DNA of 64,000 nucleotides from Rhodospirillaceae bacterium (GCA_018401495.1 JAGYJX010000021.1:248001-312000), one strand, 5' to 3'. Counted from the stretch's first letter, positions 52,490-61,786 are shown. The notes: generated from the sequence alone by a model not told the origin. Program-made: numbers and translations.

Positions 52490-53400
52490 GCCGGGCCCCC
52501 GTCACCCTGGTGACCGGCTTCCCGGCGTTCGCGGCAGTAGTCGCTGTCCGAACAGACGAACATCCTGGTCCCCTTGTCGTCGACGATCACCTCGTCGAGG
52601 TAGCTGTCGCCGGCGCCGCACAGCGCGCAGTCCTGCTCCCAGGTCTCGACCTCGAAGGGGTGGTCCTCGAAATCGAGCGATTTCACCTCGGTGTAGGGCG
52701 GCACCGCGTACAGCCGCTTCTCGCGCCCGGCGCCGAACAGCTGCAGCGCCGGCATGCGGTCCATCTTCGGGTTGTCGAACTTCGGGATCGGGCTCGGCGC
52801 CATCACGTAGCGGCCGTTCACCCGGACCGGGTAGTTGTAGGATTTGGTGATGCGCCCGAACTTGGCGATGTCCTCGTACAGGCTGACGTGCATCACGCCG
52901 TATTCCTCGAGCGCGTGCATCTTGCGGGTCTCGGCCTCGCGCGGTTCGAGCTGGCGCAGCGGCTCTGGGATCGGCACCTGGTAGACCAGGATCTGGTCCT
53001 CGGTGAGCGGCGTTTCCGGAATGCGGTGACGGGTCTGGATGATGCTGGCGTCGACGGTGCGGTCGGTGGTGGCGACGCCGGCGGTCTTGGCGAAGAAGCG
53101 CCGGATGTTGACGGCGTTGGTGGTGTCGTCGGCGCCCTGGTCGATCACCTTGAGGGTGTCGTCGGGGCCGATCACGGCGGCGGTCACCTGGATGCCGCCG
53201 GTGCCCCAGCCATAGGGCAGCGGCATCTCGCGCGAGCCGAACGGCACCTGATAGCCGGGGACCGCGACCGCCTTCAGCAGCGCGCGGCGGATCATCCGCT
53301 TGGTCTGTTCGTCGAGGTAGGCGAAGTTGTAACCCTCGAGGCGCTGCGGCGCCGCGGCAGTGGCGGTGCTTGCGGTCGGGTGCGGGATCACGGTCGGCAT
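52486..53400 (-). CDS. phnJ: Alpha-D-ribose 1-methylphosphonate 5-phosphate C-P lyase
   Basis: 304 residues. PhnJ is the radical-SAM enzyme that breaks the carbon-phosphorus bond. The unusual C-terminal cluster is intact: Cys258-x2-Cys261, Cys283 and Cys289, the same spacing as the four essential cysteines of the E. coli enzyme. GYNFAYLDEQTKRMIRR and PYGWGTGGIQV are core signatures. The N-terminal 17-residue extension is longer than in E. coli. It is 24 bases after phnI and overlaps phnK. Confidence 0.97.
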   Translation of the reverse strand: MPTVIPHPTASTATAAAPQRLEGYNFAYLDEQTKRMIRRALLKAVAVPGYQVPFGSREMPLPYGWGTGGIQVTAAVIGPDDTLKVIDQGADDTTNAVNIRRFFAKTAGVATTDRTVDASIIQTRHRIPETPLTEDQILVYQVPIPEPLRQLEPREAETRKMHALEEYGVMHVSLYEDIAKFGRITKSYNYPVRVNGRYVMAPSPIPKFDNPKMDRMPALQLFGAGREKRLYAVPPYTEVKSLDFEDHPFEVETWEQDCALCGAGDSYLDEVIVDDKGTRMFVCSDSDYCRERREAGHQGDGGPA

Positions 53401-53424
53401 CGGCTCTCTCGTTCCGGCTCGGCG

Positions 53425-54522
53425 TTACTCGGCGGCATCGGGGATGGCTTCGGCGGCCTCGGCCTTGCGGCGCAGAGCCCGGACGGTGACCAGCTCGGCC
53501 TGGAAATCGACGTAGTGCGGCAGCTTGAGGTGCTGGACGAAGCCCGACGCCTCGACGTTGTCGGAATGCGCCATCACGAATTCCTCGTCCTGCGCCGGCG
53601 CCTCGGTCGCTTCCCCGAAGTCGCGGGCCCGCAGCGCCCGGTCGACCAGCGCCATGGCCATCGCCTTGCGTTCGCAGTGCCCGAAGGTCAGGCCGTAACC
53701 GCGGGTGAACTGCGGCGGCACCGATGCGGAGCCCTTGAACTGGTTGATCATCTGGCATTCCGTCACGGTGATCTCGCCGATCTCGATCGGAAAGCCGAGC
53801 TCTTCGGGCGCAAACTCGACCGCCACCTCGCCGACCCTGATCTCGCCCGCGAACGGGTGGTTGTTGCCGTATCCGCGCTGCGTCGAGTAGCCGAGCCCGA
53901 GCAGCCAGCCCTCGTCGCCGCGGGCCAGGTTCTGCAGCCGCGCCGCCCGGTCCGCCGGATAGCGCGGCGACTCACGGGTCAGGTCGAACACCGGCTCGCC
54001 GTCGTCATCCGGCGCCTCGAACTCGATCAGGCCCTCGTGGTCGAGGATGTCGACCACTCGCGGCATGCCGGCCTCGACGCCGTCGGGCGCGATCTCGGCG
54101 ACCGGCCGCTCGTCGCCGGCGGCGAGCGCGAAATCGAGCAGGCGGTGGGTGTAGTCGAAGCTGCCGCCGAGCAACTGGCCGCCCGGAAGGTCCTTGTACG
54201 TCGCCGAGATGCGCCGCCGGATCGCCATGTCGGCGGTGTCGAGCGGTTCGCCGGCGCCGAACCGCGGCAGGGTGGTGCGGTACGCCCGCAGGAGGAAGAT
54301 CGCCTCGACCAGGTCGCCGCGCGCCTGCTTGATCGCCAGCGCTGCCAGTTCCGGATCGTAGAGCGATCCCTCGGTCATAACCCGGTCGACGCCGAGCGCC
54401 ATCTGCTCCTGGATCTGCGGAAGGCTGAGCTCGGGGATGCGTGGATCGCCCCGACGCTCCTCGGCGAGCAGCTTCTGAGAATTTTCGATGGCCCGGTCGC
54501 CACCCTTGACGGCCACGTACAT
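53425..54522 (-). CDS. phnI: Carbon-phosphorus lyase complex subunit PhnI
   Basis: 365 residues, the full PhnI length. The start MYVAVKGGDRAIENSQKLL and later TECQMINQFKGSA and LPHYVDFQAELV-type segments are diagnostic. PhnI is the nucleosidase/transferase core that, with PhnG, PhnH and PhnL, couples phosphonate to the ribose of ATP with release of adenine. It follows phnH after three bases. Confidence 0.96.
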   Translation of the reverse strand: MYVAVKGGDRAIENSQKLLAEERRGDPRIPELSLPQIQEQMALGVDRVMTEGSLYDPELAALAIKQARGDLVEAIFLLRAYRTTLPRFGAGEPLDTADMAIRRRISATYKDLPGGQLLGGSFDYTHRLLDFALAAGDERPVAEIAPDGVEAGMPRVVDILDHEGLIEFEAPDDDGEPVFDLTRESPRYPADRAARLQNLARGDEGWLLGLGYSTQRGYGNNHPFAGEIRVGEVAVEFAPEELGFPIEIGEITVTECQMINQFKGSASVPPQFTRGYGLTFGHCERKAMAMALVDRALRARDFGEATEAPAQDEEFVMAHSDNVEASGFVQHLKLPHYVDFQAELVTVRALRRKAEAAEAIPDAAE

Positions 54523-54525
54523 GGA

Positions 54526-55131
54526 TCAGTCCTCCGCGCCGACGGTGACGGTGGTGGTTCGGGGCAGGGCGGCGATCCGGCGGCCGGCGACCAGCACCAG
54601 GTCGACGCCGCACGGGAACAGCTTCCGGTTGGCTTCCCACTCGTCGGGCAGTCCCGGGCGCAGGCCGGGCACCGACAGGCGGTGCGCCGTCTCGATGCCG
54701 GGGCCGGTGAGCCGAAGCGGCCCGCGCTCCTGAAGGTCGTCGACCTGGACGACCACGGTGGTCGAGGTCTCGGGCCAGGCGTCGCTGCCCATGGCGAAGC
54801 TGTCCAGCGCCGGCAGGCCGGCGGCATCGGCGATCGCGAAGGCGGCGCTCTCCGGCTCCTCGACGATCGGGCATCCGCAGTGGAAGCGCAGGAACGCCAG
54901 CGTGGCCGGGTTGCGGAGGCCCGGCGCCAGCCAGACCGGGGTGTCGTGGTCGGCGAGCGCCAGGCAGAACGCGGCGGATCCGACCGCCAGCGGGGCCGGC
55001 GGCGTCAGCCCGTCCGGAACCGACTGGATGCGGCCGGGCCGCGCCATGGCGTCCAGGACCGCCCGGAAGACTTGCTGGGACTCGATCACCGGATCGGCGA
55101 AGCCGGGACGAATGTCGATGGTGTCGGCCAT
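54526..55131 (-). CDS. phnH: Phosphonate C-P lyase system protein PhnH
   Basis: 201 residues. PGFADPVIESQQVFRAVLDAM and MARPGRIQSVP identify PhnH, and HCGCPIVEEPESAAFAIAD and FPCGVDLVLVAG are conserved further along. It is a non-catalytic member of the PhnGHIJ complex with a PLP-transferase-like fold. ATG 55131 lies three bases after phnG. Confidence 0.95.
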   Translation of the reverse strand: MADTIDIRPGFADPVIESQQVFRAVLDAMARPGRIQSVPDGLTPPAPLAVGSAAFCLALADHDTPVWLAPGLRNPATLAFLRFHCGCPIVEEPESAAFAIADAAGLPALDSFAMGSDAWPETSTTVVVQVDDLQERGPLRLTGPGIETAHRLSVPGLRPGLPDEWEANRKLFPCGVDLVLVAGRRIAALPRTTTVTVGAED

Positions 55132-55134
55132 CGC

Positions 55135-55616
55135 TCAGCTCCCCCGGACCATGGTGAAGAACTCGACCTTGGTGGCGGCGGCCTTGCGGCTGCGGCGAAG
55201 GCGCTTCTCCTCCAGCCGCAGGGTGAGGGGGGCGATGATGGCCCGCTCGAGCGAGTCGCGCCGCGACGGCGTCTGCAGCATGGCGTCGACGGCGGCCGCC
55301 AGTTCGGCGTGGCGACGGTTCCTGCCCATCACATACCCGAAGCCGATCGCGCCGTAGTCGAGCTGGACCGCGCACCGGGTGACCGTGGCCTCACCGAGGT
55401 TGAAGCGCTGCCCGGTTCCCCGGCCCGGCCGCGCACCATGACCATGCCGACCTCCGGCGCGCGCACGACGGTCCAGGCGGGCTTGGAGGGCAGGTTGTTC
55501 CACAGCGTGTCGAGATCGCCGAAGTCGGCCTTGGCCAACACCGACATCCAGCGTTGGCGGGCGCGGCGCTCGGTCGACTGTTCGGTGGTCGGGGCGGGGG
55601 TGCGTCTTGTGGTCAT
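55135..55616 (-). CDS. phnG: Phosphonate C-P lyase system protein PhnG, one frameshift
   Basis: About 160 residues after restoring one G in a GGGG run near 55419, which joins MVMVRGRAG to GTGQRFNLGEATVTRCAV. RQRWMSVLAKADFGDL and GFGYVMGRNRRHAELAA are typical PhnG blocks. It is the first gene of the lyase operon and part of the PhnGHIJ complex. The ATG at 55616 lies 17 bases downstream of a PhnF-type operator. Confidence 0.92.
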
Positions 55617-55632
55617 GGACGACTTCCAAAGT

Positions 55633-55642
55633 TGTCTAGACA
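55633..55642. promoter_or_regulatory. Candidate PhnF operator
   Basis: TGTCTAGACA is a perfect 10-bp dyad within GTTGTCTAGACATC, close to the TGTATAGACA-like sites bound by HutC/PhnF-subfamily GntR repressors. It is 17 bases upstream of phnG and 84 bases upstream of phnF, so it could control both. Confidence 0.6.
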
Positions 55643-55699
55643 TCCATATCAATTTTCCGCACTATGGTGAGGATTCCCGGGGCTGTAAAGCGCGGCACG

Positions 55700-55717
55700 G
55701 TGAAGGTTTGATGACGG
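55700..55717 (-). promoter_or_regulatory. Candidate Pho box for the phnG operon
   Basis: On the reverse strand CCGTCAT-CAAA-CCTTCAC matches 10 of 14 bases of CTGTCAT-N4-CTGTCAT. Ten bases further downstream is TTTACA, at the spacing of the -10 in PhoB-activated promoters such as phoA. This would give phosphate-starvation control with a leader of about 60 bases. Confidence 0.45.
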
Positions 55718-55726
55718 GGGTGGACG

Positions 55727-56494
55727 GTGGCGGTGATCGACCGGGACTCCGGTGTTTCGGTCTGGCGACAGATCGAGCAGACGCTGGCGGACGAGATCAG
55801 GAGCGGGCAGTGGGGCGAGGGCGCGCGGCTTCCGACCGAGGCCGAGTTGGCGTCGCGTTTCCGGGTGAACCGTCACACCGTGCGGCGCGCCGTCGGCGGC
55901 CTCGCCGACCGCGGGCTCGTCAGGGTCGAGCAGGGTCGCGGGATCTTCGTGCGGGAGAATGTCCTCGAATACCTGATCGGCCGGCGCACGCGGTTCACCG
56001 AGAATGTCCGGCGGGTGAACCGCTCGCCGGGTGGGCATGCCCTGACCCTGACGCGCCAGCGCGCCGAACGCGACGTGGCTGAGGCTCTCGGGATCCGGGC
56101 CGGCGCGCAGGTGGTCTTCCTGGAAACCGTGGGCGAGGTCGACGGCCGGCCGGTGTCGTTCGGGGCGCACCGGTTTCCGGCCAAGCTGTTCCCTCGGTTC
56201 GAAGATGCCTACCGCTCGGCCGGGTCGGGATCGATCACGCAAGTCATGGAAGCCCACGGATTCGGCGACTACGAACGCGCCGTCACCAAGGTGACCGCCC
56301 GCATGCCGGATGCGACCGAAGCCGAGGTGCTTCAGCAGCCGCGGACGCGTCCGATCCTGTTCGTCGAATCGCTCAATGTCGCCGTGGACGGCACGCCGCT
56401 CCAGATCTCGCAGGTCCGCCACGCCGCGGATCGCTTCCAGATGATCTTCGAGACGCGGGGTCCTTCGGGGCCGGGCTTTGAGCCCCCGCCATGA
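55727..56494 (+). CDS. phnF: Phosphonate operon GntR-family repressor PhnF
   Basis: 255 residues from GTG 55727. The N-terminal winged HTH is DEIRSGQWGEGARLPTEAEL and FRVNRHTVRRAVGGLADRGLV, and the C-terminal UTRA (chorismate-lyase-like) effector domain includes TVGEVDGRPVSFGAHRFPA and MPDATEAEVLQQP. It belongs to the HutC subfamily, as PhnF does. Its position, divergent from phnG across a shared 110-base region with a HutC-type dyad, makes it the probable repressor of the phn locus. Confidence 0.93.
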   Translation: MAVIDRDSGVSVWRQIEQTLADEIRSGQWGEGARLPTEAELASRFRVNRHTVRRAVGGLADRGLVRVEQGRGIFVRENVLEYLIGRRTRFTENVRRVNRSPGGHALTLTRQRAERDVAEALGIRAGAQVVFLETVGEVDGRPVSFGAHRFPAKLFPRFEDAYRSAGSGSITQVMEAHGFGDYERAVTKVTARMPDATEAEVLQQPRTRPILFVESLNVAVDGTPLQISQVRHAADRFQMIFETRGPSGPGFEPPP

Positions 56495-56507
56495 TTTCTG
56501 CTATCAT
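56478..56507 (+). promoter_or_regulatory. Candidate sigma-70 promoter of the pentapeptide-repeat gene
   Basis: TTGAGC (56478-56483), an 18-base spacer and TATCAT (56502-56507) preceded by TG one base before, an extended -10. It overlaps the last codons of phnF and lies 51 bases before the GTG start at 56558. Confidence 0.45.
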
Positions 56508-56557
56508 GGAAACAACCGACCGTGGTGATCGACGGTCGCTGGTAAGAGGCCGATAGG

Positions 56558-57844
56558 GTGTCCTTCGATCCAAACAACGTCGACTGGAAGACGGCGGACC
56601 TGATCCGCAAGCATGTCAACTTCCTGAACAACTATCCCGGCGGCCAGCGCGCTGACCTGCGGGGCTCTCGCCACAACGGCGCCCTGCTGAACGGCGTCGA
56701 CCTGCGACGCGCCTTGATGGCGGGCGCGGATTTCAGGGGCGCGCAGTTCGTCGGCGCCAACCTGTCCGAAGCCACCCTGGCGGGTGCCAAGCTGCGCGCC
56801 GCGGACCTGACCGGGGCCAAGCTGGTCAAGACCGACTTCCGCGGCGCCGATCTCGAGCAAGCGAAACTGTCGTCGGCCGACCTGACCGACGCTGATTTTC
56901 GCGCCACTAGGGTCGGCGCCACTGACGGCAAGGATATCGCGACCAAGCTGGATGGTGCGGATCTCGACAACGTCAAAGCTGTTCGCACAAACCTGAGCCG
57001 GGCCAGCCTGATGGGCGCCACCGCCCGCGGCGCGCATTTCGATGGCGCCAACCTCGATCACGCCAACCTCAAGGGCGCCGATCTTCAGCACGCCACGTTC
57101 TCCAGTTCCAGCCTGCGCGGCGCCAACCTCCAGGAGGTGAACTTCTCCGACGCGCGGTTGTCGAACACCGACCTGGCAGGAGCCGATCTGCGGTCGTGCC
57201 ACCTGGACGGTGCCGACATGTCGGGCGCCGATCTGACGGGCTGCGTGATCGCCTCGGGGATGGACGAACTCGGGAACGACGTGAGGGCGCTGGTGATCGC
57301 TCACTTCGCCTGGATCAGCTCCGGTGGCCGAAAAGGCACGCCGGCAAGCTTTGCCGGGCGCGACCTCAGCGGCGTGAACCTCTCCGGCGCCGACCTGTCG
57401 GCCGCCGACTTCACCGGCGCGAACCTGTCGGGCGCGAACCTGAAGCGCTGCTCGTTCCGGTTCGCCAAGTTCGGCGGCGCCATCCTGGTTTCGGTCCAGA
57501 TGAGCCGGTGCGATCTTCGGGGGGCGAGCTTCCGAGGGGCCGCCATGGACAACGCCGACCTGCAGGGTAGCTCCCTGGTGGCGATGCAACTGGTCGACCC
57601 GCGCAGCGGCGAGAAGAAGGGCGAGTGGGCGTCGGACCTGTCGGGAGTGCGGGCAGTGGGGGCGATGTTCAGCCGCGTCGACCTGACCGGAGCGAACCTC
57701 TCGGACGCCGTGTTCGACGGTGCCGATCTCAGTCACGCGACGCTGATCGGTTGCACCACCCAGGGGGCCAGTTTCATGGGCGCCAAGATGGAGCGGGCCC
57801 GCCTCCCCGAAGGCCTTTCGAGCAACGGGGAGGCGGCCGAGTAG
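56558..57844 (+). CDS. Pentapeptide-repeat protein
   Basis: 428 residues from GTG 56558 (MSFDPNNVDWKTADL). After an N-terminal non-repeat part of about 30 residues there are two long runs of A(D/N)Lxx units (such as GADFRGAQFVGANLSEATLAG), forming a right-handed quadrilateral beta-helix. A non-repeat linker with HFAWISSGGRKG sits near residue 250. Such proteins can mimic DNA and bind gyrase, or act as scaffolds; there is no toxin or kinase domain. The linker resembles a target site conserved in some alphaproteobacterial homologues. Function unknown. Confidence 0.87.
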   Translation: MSFDPNNVDWKTADLIRKHVNFLNNYPGGQRADLRGSRHNGALLNGVDLRRALMAGADFRGAQFVGANLSEATLAGAKLRAADLTGAKLVKTDFRGADLEQAKLSSADLTDADFRATRVGATDGKDIATKLDGADLDNVKAVRTNLSRASLMGATARGAHFDGANLDHANLKGADLQHATFSSSSLRGANLQEVNFSDARLSNTDLAGADLRSCHLDGADMSGADLTGCVIASGMDELGNDVRALVIAHFAWISSGGRKGTPASFAGRDLSGVNLSGADLSAADFTGANLSGANLKRCSFRFAKFGGAILVSVQMSRCDLRGASFRGAAMDNADLQGSSLVAMQLVDPRSGEKKGEWASDLSGVRAVGAMFSRVDLTGANLSDAVFDGADLSHATLIGCTTQGASFMGAKMERARLPEGLSSNGEAAE

Positions 57845-57856
57845 GGCTGACCCCGG

Positions 57857-59293
57857 TCAGGGCAGCGTGTAGGCGGTCTTCACCGTGGTGTAGAACTCGG
57901 CGGCGTAACGACCCTGCTCGCGCGGGCCATAGCTGGAGCCCTTACGGCCGCCGAACGGCACGTGGTAGTCGACGCCGGCGGTCGGCAGGTTGACCATCAC
58001 CATCCCGGCTTCCGAGTTCCGCTTGAAGTGGCTGGCGTGCTTCAGCGACGTCGTGCAGATGCCCGCCGACAGGCCGAAGCTGGTGTCGTTGGCGACCGAC
58101 AGCGCCTCGTCGTAGCCCTTCACCCTGATCACGGTCGCGACCGGTCCGAAGATCTCCTCGCGGTTGACCCGCATGTCGTTGGTGGTCTCGGTGAACAGCG
58201 CGGGCTGGAGGTAATAGCCTTCCTTGGTGCGGTTCAGGCGCTCGCCGCCGAACGCCAGCTTGGCCCCCTCCTGCTGGCCGATCTCCAGGTACTTCATGTC
58301 CTGGGCCAACTGCGCCTCATCCACCACCGGACCGATGTCGGTGCCGGCGGTCAGCGCGTCATCGACCTTCAGGGTCTTCATCTTCGCGACCATGGCGTCG
58401 ACGAACCGGTCGTGGATGCCCTCGGTCACGATCAGCCGGGATGACGCGGTGCAGCGCTGGCCGGTCGAGAAGAAGGCGCCGTTCACGGCGGCGCCGACTG
58501 CGATATCGATGTCGGCGTCGTCCAGCACCACCATCGGGTTCTTGCCGCCCATCTCGAGCTGCACCTTGGCCAGGCGACCGGCGCAGGTGGCGGCGACGTG
58601 CTTGCCGGTCTCGACCGAGCCGGTGAACGACACCGCCGAGATCGCGGCGTTGTTCAGGATCGCCTCGCCGACCACCGAGCCGCGGCCCATCACCAGGTTG
58701 AACACGCCGGCCGGCAGGCCGGAGCGCGACAGGATGTCGGCGATCGCCCAGGCGCAGCCGGGCACCAGGTCGGCCGGCTTGAACACCACGCAGTTGCCGT
58801 AGGCGAGGGCCGGCGCAATCTTCCAGGCCGGAATGGCGATCGGGAAGTTCCACGGCGTGATGATCCCGACGATGCCCATCGGCTCGCGGGTGATTTCGAC
58901 GTCGACGCCCGGCCGCACGCTTTGGATCTTCTCGCCTTGGATCCGAAGCGCCTCTCCAGCGAAGAATTTGAAGATCTGGGCTGCGCGGGTCGCCTCGCCG
59001 ATACCCTCGGGAAGGGTCTTGCCTTCTTCGCGGGACAGCAGGCGCCCGAGCTCTTCGCGGCGCGCCATGATCTCGTTGCCGACGAATTCCAGCACGTCGT
59101 AGCGCTGCTGCGGCGTCGACCGGTTCCAGGCCTGGGCAGCGGCTTTGGCGGCGTCGACGGCGCGGGTCACGCCGGCGGCGTCGGCCTGCGCGTAGGTGCC
59201 GACAACGTCGGACAGGTCGGACGGGTTGACGTTGTCGCGCGCCGCGGCGCCGTCGATCCATTCGCCGCCGATGAAATTCTTCTGCACACCCAT
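57857..59293 (-). CDS. Aldehyde dehydrogenase, 2-oxoglutarate-semialdehyde dehydrogenase-like
   Basis: 478 residues. The NAD fold and catalytic blocks are TPWNFPIAIPAWKIAPALA, FTGSVETGKHVA, QLEMGGKNPMVV with the catalytic Glu and STGQRCTASSRL with the catalytic Cys. The C-terminus PFGGRKGSSYGPREQGRYA followed by FYTTVKTAYT resembles 2-oxoglutarate semialdehyde (2,5-dioxovalerate) dehydrogenases of sugar-acid and hydroxyproline pathways. ATG 59293 follows GGGAGACG. It is divergent from the ABC transporter operon, so it may act on what that transporter imports. Confidence 0.88.
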   Translation of the reverse strand: MGVQKNFIGGEWIDGAAARDNVNPSDLSDVVGTYAQADAAGVTRAVDAAKAAAQAWNRSTPQQRYDVLEFVGNEIMARREELGRLLSREEGKTLPEGIGEATRAAQIFKFFAGEALRIQGEKIQSVRPGVDVEITREPMGIVGIITPWNFPIAIPAWKIAPALAYGNCVVFKPADLVPGCAWAIADILSRSGLPAGVFNLVMGRGSVVGEAILNNAAISAVSFTGSVETGKHVAATCAGRLAKVQLEMGGKNPMVVLDDADIDIAVGAAVNGAFFSTGQRCTASSRLIVTEGIHDRFVDAMVAKMKTLKVDDALTAGTDIGPVVDEAQLAQDMKYLEIGQQEGAKLAFGGERLNRTKEGYYLQPALFTETTNDMRVNREEIFGPVATVIRVKGYDEALSVANDTSFGLSAGICTTSLKHASHFKRNSEAGMVMVNLPTAGVDYHVPFGGRKGSSYGPREQGRYAAEFYTTVKTAYTLP

Positions 59294-59429
59294 GGGGCGT
59301 CTCCCTCGGTTAATTCATCTGGCTTTGGAAACTGAGTAACCCTCGTCGACGGTCGTGGCAAGCGGTGCCCCCGCGTTGCATGTTGGGGTCTCGCATGGTT
59401 CCATTTCCGGCCGCCGTCGAGCGGCGTGA

Positions 59430-59448
59430 CGGACGGAACAACCGTCCG
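59430..59448. repeat. Inverted repeat upstream of the ABC transporter operon
   Basis: CGGACGG-AACAA-CCGTCCG has perfect 7-bp arms and a five-base centre, 55 bases before the binding-protein ATG. It lies in the 210-base divergent region with the aldehyde dehydrogenase gene and may be an operator or a leader hairpin. Confidence 0.4.
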
Positions 59449-59503
59449 CGTGAACAGGGCGAGACTTCGCAACACCGCTGGGCGGGCGAAACGGGAGGGA
59501 TCA

Positions 59504-60801
59504 ATGGACTGGACGAGACTGGGGGTGACCGGCGCGGCGCTTGCCGCTGCCGTCGCCGCGTCGTATCCGGTACTGGCGAAGGAAACGGTTACCATCGCGG
59601 TTCCGACGTTCCTGTCCGGGCCGGCGGCTGGCCCGTTCGGTGTACCCGCCCGCAACGGCGCGGAGATGGTCGTCGACGCGATCAACGCCGGAGCCCTGCC
59701 GAAGCCCTACAACACCAAGGGCTTTGCCGGCGCCACGGTGGAGGCGCTGTTCGTGGACGAGAACGGCGGCAACACAAAGCAGGTCACCGAATATCGGAAC
59801 CTCGTCCAGAAGCGTGCCGTCGACGCCGTCATCGGCTACATCTCGTCGGGTTCCTGCGCCGCCCTCACGCCGGTCGCCGAGGAACTGAAGACCCTCACTG
59901 TCTTCACGATCTGCGGCACCCCGCGGATCTTCGAAGACTCCCACGCCAGTACATCTTCCGGACCATGAGTCACGCCACGTCCGATGGCGTCGCAGCCGCT
60001 CATTACATCAAGGATGTGTTTCCGGAGGTTGGATCCTACACCGGGTTGAATCAGAACTACGCTTTCGGCCAGGACAGTTGGCGCGACTTCGATCTGTCGA
60101 TGAAGGTGCTGGCCCCAGCCGCGAAGGCGTCGGACAAACCGCAGTTTCCCAAGATCTTCGCCGGCCAGTACGGGTCTGAGATCTCCGCCTTGTCCCTCGA
60201 CAACGCCGAGCTGGTGCATTCGTCGTTCTGGGGAGGCGACTTGGAGGGCTTCATCTTTCAAGCCGGTCCGCGCGGCCTGTTCGACAACAAGAAGGTGCTG
60301 TTCACGGTTGGCGGGACGGCGATCTATCGCCTCGGCAAGAAACTTCCGGATGGCGTGATCATTGGAGCGCGCGGCCCCTACGGAATCCTGGCGCGCGGCG
60401 TGAAGACGCCCCTGAACGAGTGGTTCATCAAGACCTACGTCGATCGCTACGGCATGTACCCGGCGGATCCCGCCTACCAATATGCCCAAGGCGTGCTGGC
60501 CACCAAGATTGCCTATGACAAGGCGCGGGCAGCCGCCGGCGGTTTCCCCGGACCCGACCAGGTCATCGCGGCGTTCAAGGGAATGACGTTCGAGAGCTTC
60601 TCGACCACCGTGACGATGGCGCTGGCTGACGGTCACCAGGCGGTGACCGAGAACGCGTTCGGCATCAGCCAGTGGAACGACGTCGAGGGTGAGCCTGGAC
60701 TGGTCGACGTCAGGTTCTATCCAGCCGAGTGTGTGAACCCGCCCGAAGGCGTGACAAGCGTCGACTGGATCGAGAAGGGCATGCAGGGCGCCAAGTGCTG
60801 A
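59504..60801 (+). CDS. Branched-chain amino acid-type ABC transporter substrate-binding protein, one frameshift
   Basis: About 432 residues after restoring one C in a CCC run near 59942 (CGTPRIFEDSP to RQYIFRTMSHATSDG). The N-terminal signal peptide (MDWTRLGVTGAALAAAVAAS, cleavage after VLA) is followed by a periplasmic binding-protein type I domain with VPTFLSGPAAGPFGVPARNG and YAFGQDSWRDFD. ATG 59504 follows GGGAGGGA. The family binds amino acids, urea, amides and aromatic acids; the ligand is not deducible. Confidence 0.87.
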
Positions 60802-60879
60802 CCCTTCAGTCGGGAGGCGGGAACATCCCGCGCCCGACGGGGTCTCGTCGTCCGGCTTACCCGCTTCGGAGCGCCGCGC

Positions 60880-61776
60880 ATGGAAACCGCCGTCACCACG
60901 CTGTTGGACGGACTGGTCTTCTCGTCATACCTGTTCCTGGTCTCGGTCGGGCTGACCATCATCTTCGGGGTGATGAAGATCCTGAACGTCGCCCACGGCA
61001 GCCTCTACGCCTGGGGGGCGTACACGTCAGCCTACCTGATCGGCGTCTGGTCCGAGGCGGGCCTCGCCGACGCCGGCACGTTCCTGATGATCGCGGCCGC
61101 CGCCCTGCTGGTCGGGTGCGTCCTCGGCTTCGTGCTTGAGCGCGGGTTGATCCGGTTCATGTACGCCCGCGACGAGGTCATCGTCGTCCTGGCCACCTTC
61201 GCGGCTTTCCTGATCCTGGAAGACGTCATCCTGCTGGTGTTCGGCGTGGATCCGTACTTCGCCTACCAGCCGATGGCGCTTCTCGGCTCCACCGAGATCG
61301 GCGGTATCCAGCGCGACGTCTACTCGCTCACCCTGATCGGGCTGGCGGTGGCGGTGGGAGTGGTGCTCTGGGTCGGGCTCACTCGGACCCGCTGGGGCAG
61401 GCTGCTGACCGCGGTGATCCACGATCGAGAGGTGGCGGCGGCGATGGGCATCGACGTGACGACCGTTTACGTCGTCACGTTCATGCTCGGTGCAGTCCTC
61501 GGGGCGCTCGGTGGCGCCTACGTGGCGCCGATGGTGTCGGTTGCTCCCGGCTTCGGGATCGAGGTGATCGTGCTGTCCTTCGCCGTGGTGGTGATCGGCG
61601 GCATGGGTAGCATCCCGGGTGCCGCCATCGGCGCGTTGATTGTCGGGATCGCCCGCGCGGTGGCGGTCCACCAGTTGCCGGAAGTCGAGCTGTTCGTGGT
61701 CTACGGCGTGATGGCCGTGGTCCTCGTCTTCCGTCCCCAGGGCCTGTTCGCGCCCGCGCGGGCGCGAAAGATCTGA
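60880..61776 (+). CDS. Branched-chain amino acid-type ABC transporter permease LivH
   Basis: 298 residues with eight or nine membrane helices. GLTIIFGVMKILNVAHGSLYAWGAY is the LivH signature start, and AAAMGIDVTTVYVVTFMLGA with GGMGSIPGAAIGAL is the coupling and closing part. It forms the channel with LivM. It begins 78 bases after the binding-protein stop and is followed by livM after 10 bases. Confidence 0.92.
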   Translation: METAVTTLLDGLVFSSYLFLVSVGLTIIFGVMKILNVAHGSLYAWGAYTSAYLIGVWSEAGLADAGTFLMIAAAALLVGCVLGFVLERGLIRFMYARDEVIVVLATFAAFLILEDVILLVFGVDPYFAYQPMALLGSTEIGGIQRDVYSLTLIGLAVAVGVVLWVGLTRTRWGRLLTAVIHDREVAAAMGIDVTTVYVVTFMLGAVLGALGGAYVAPMVSVAPGFGIEVIVLSFAVVVIGGMGSIPGAAIGALIVGIARAVAVHQLPEVELFVVYGVMAVVLVFRPQGLFAPARARKI

Positions 61777-61786
61777 GGAGAGGGCG

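Noticed and set aside
52510..56082. A 1190-codon open frame on the plus strand across phnJ to phnF
   Set aside because: It is antisense to six well-supported phn genes and has no recognisable domain. High GC content removes stops from the complementary frame.
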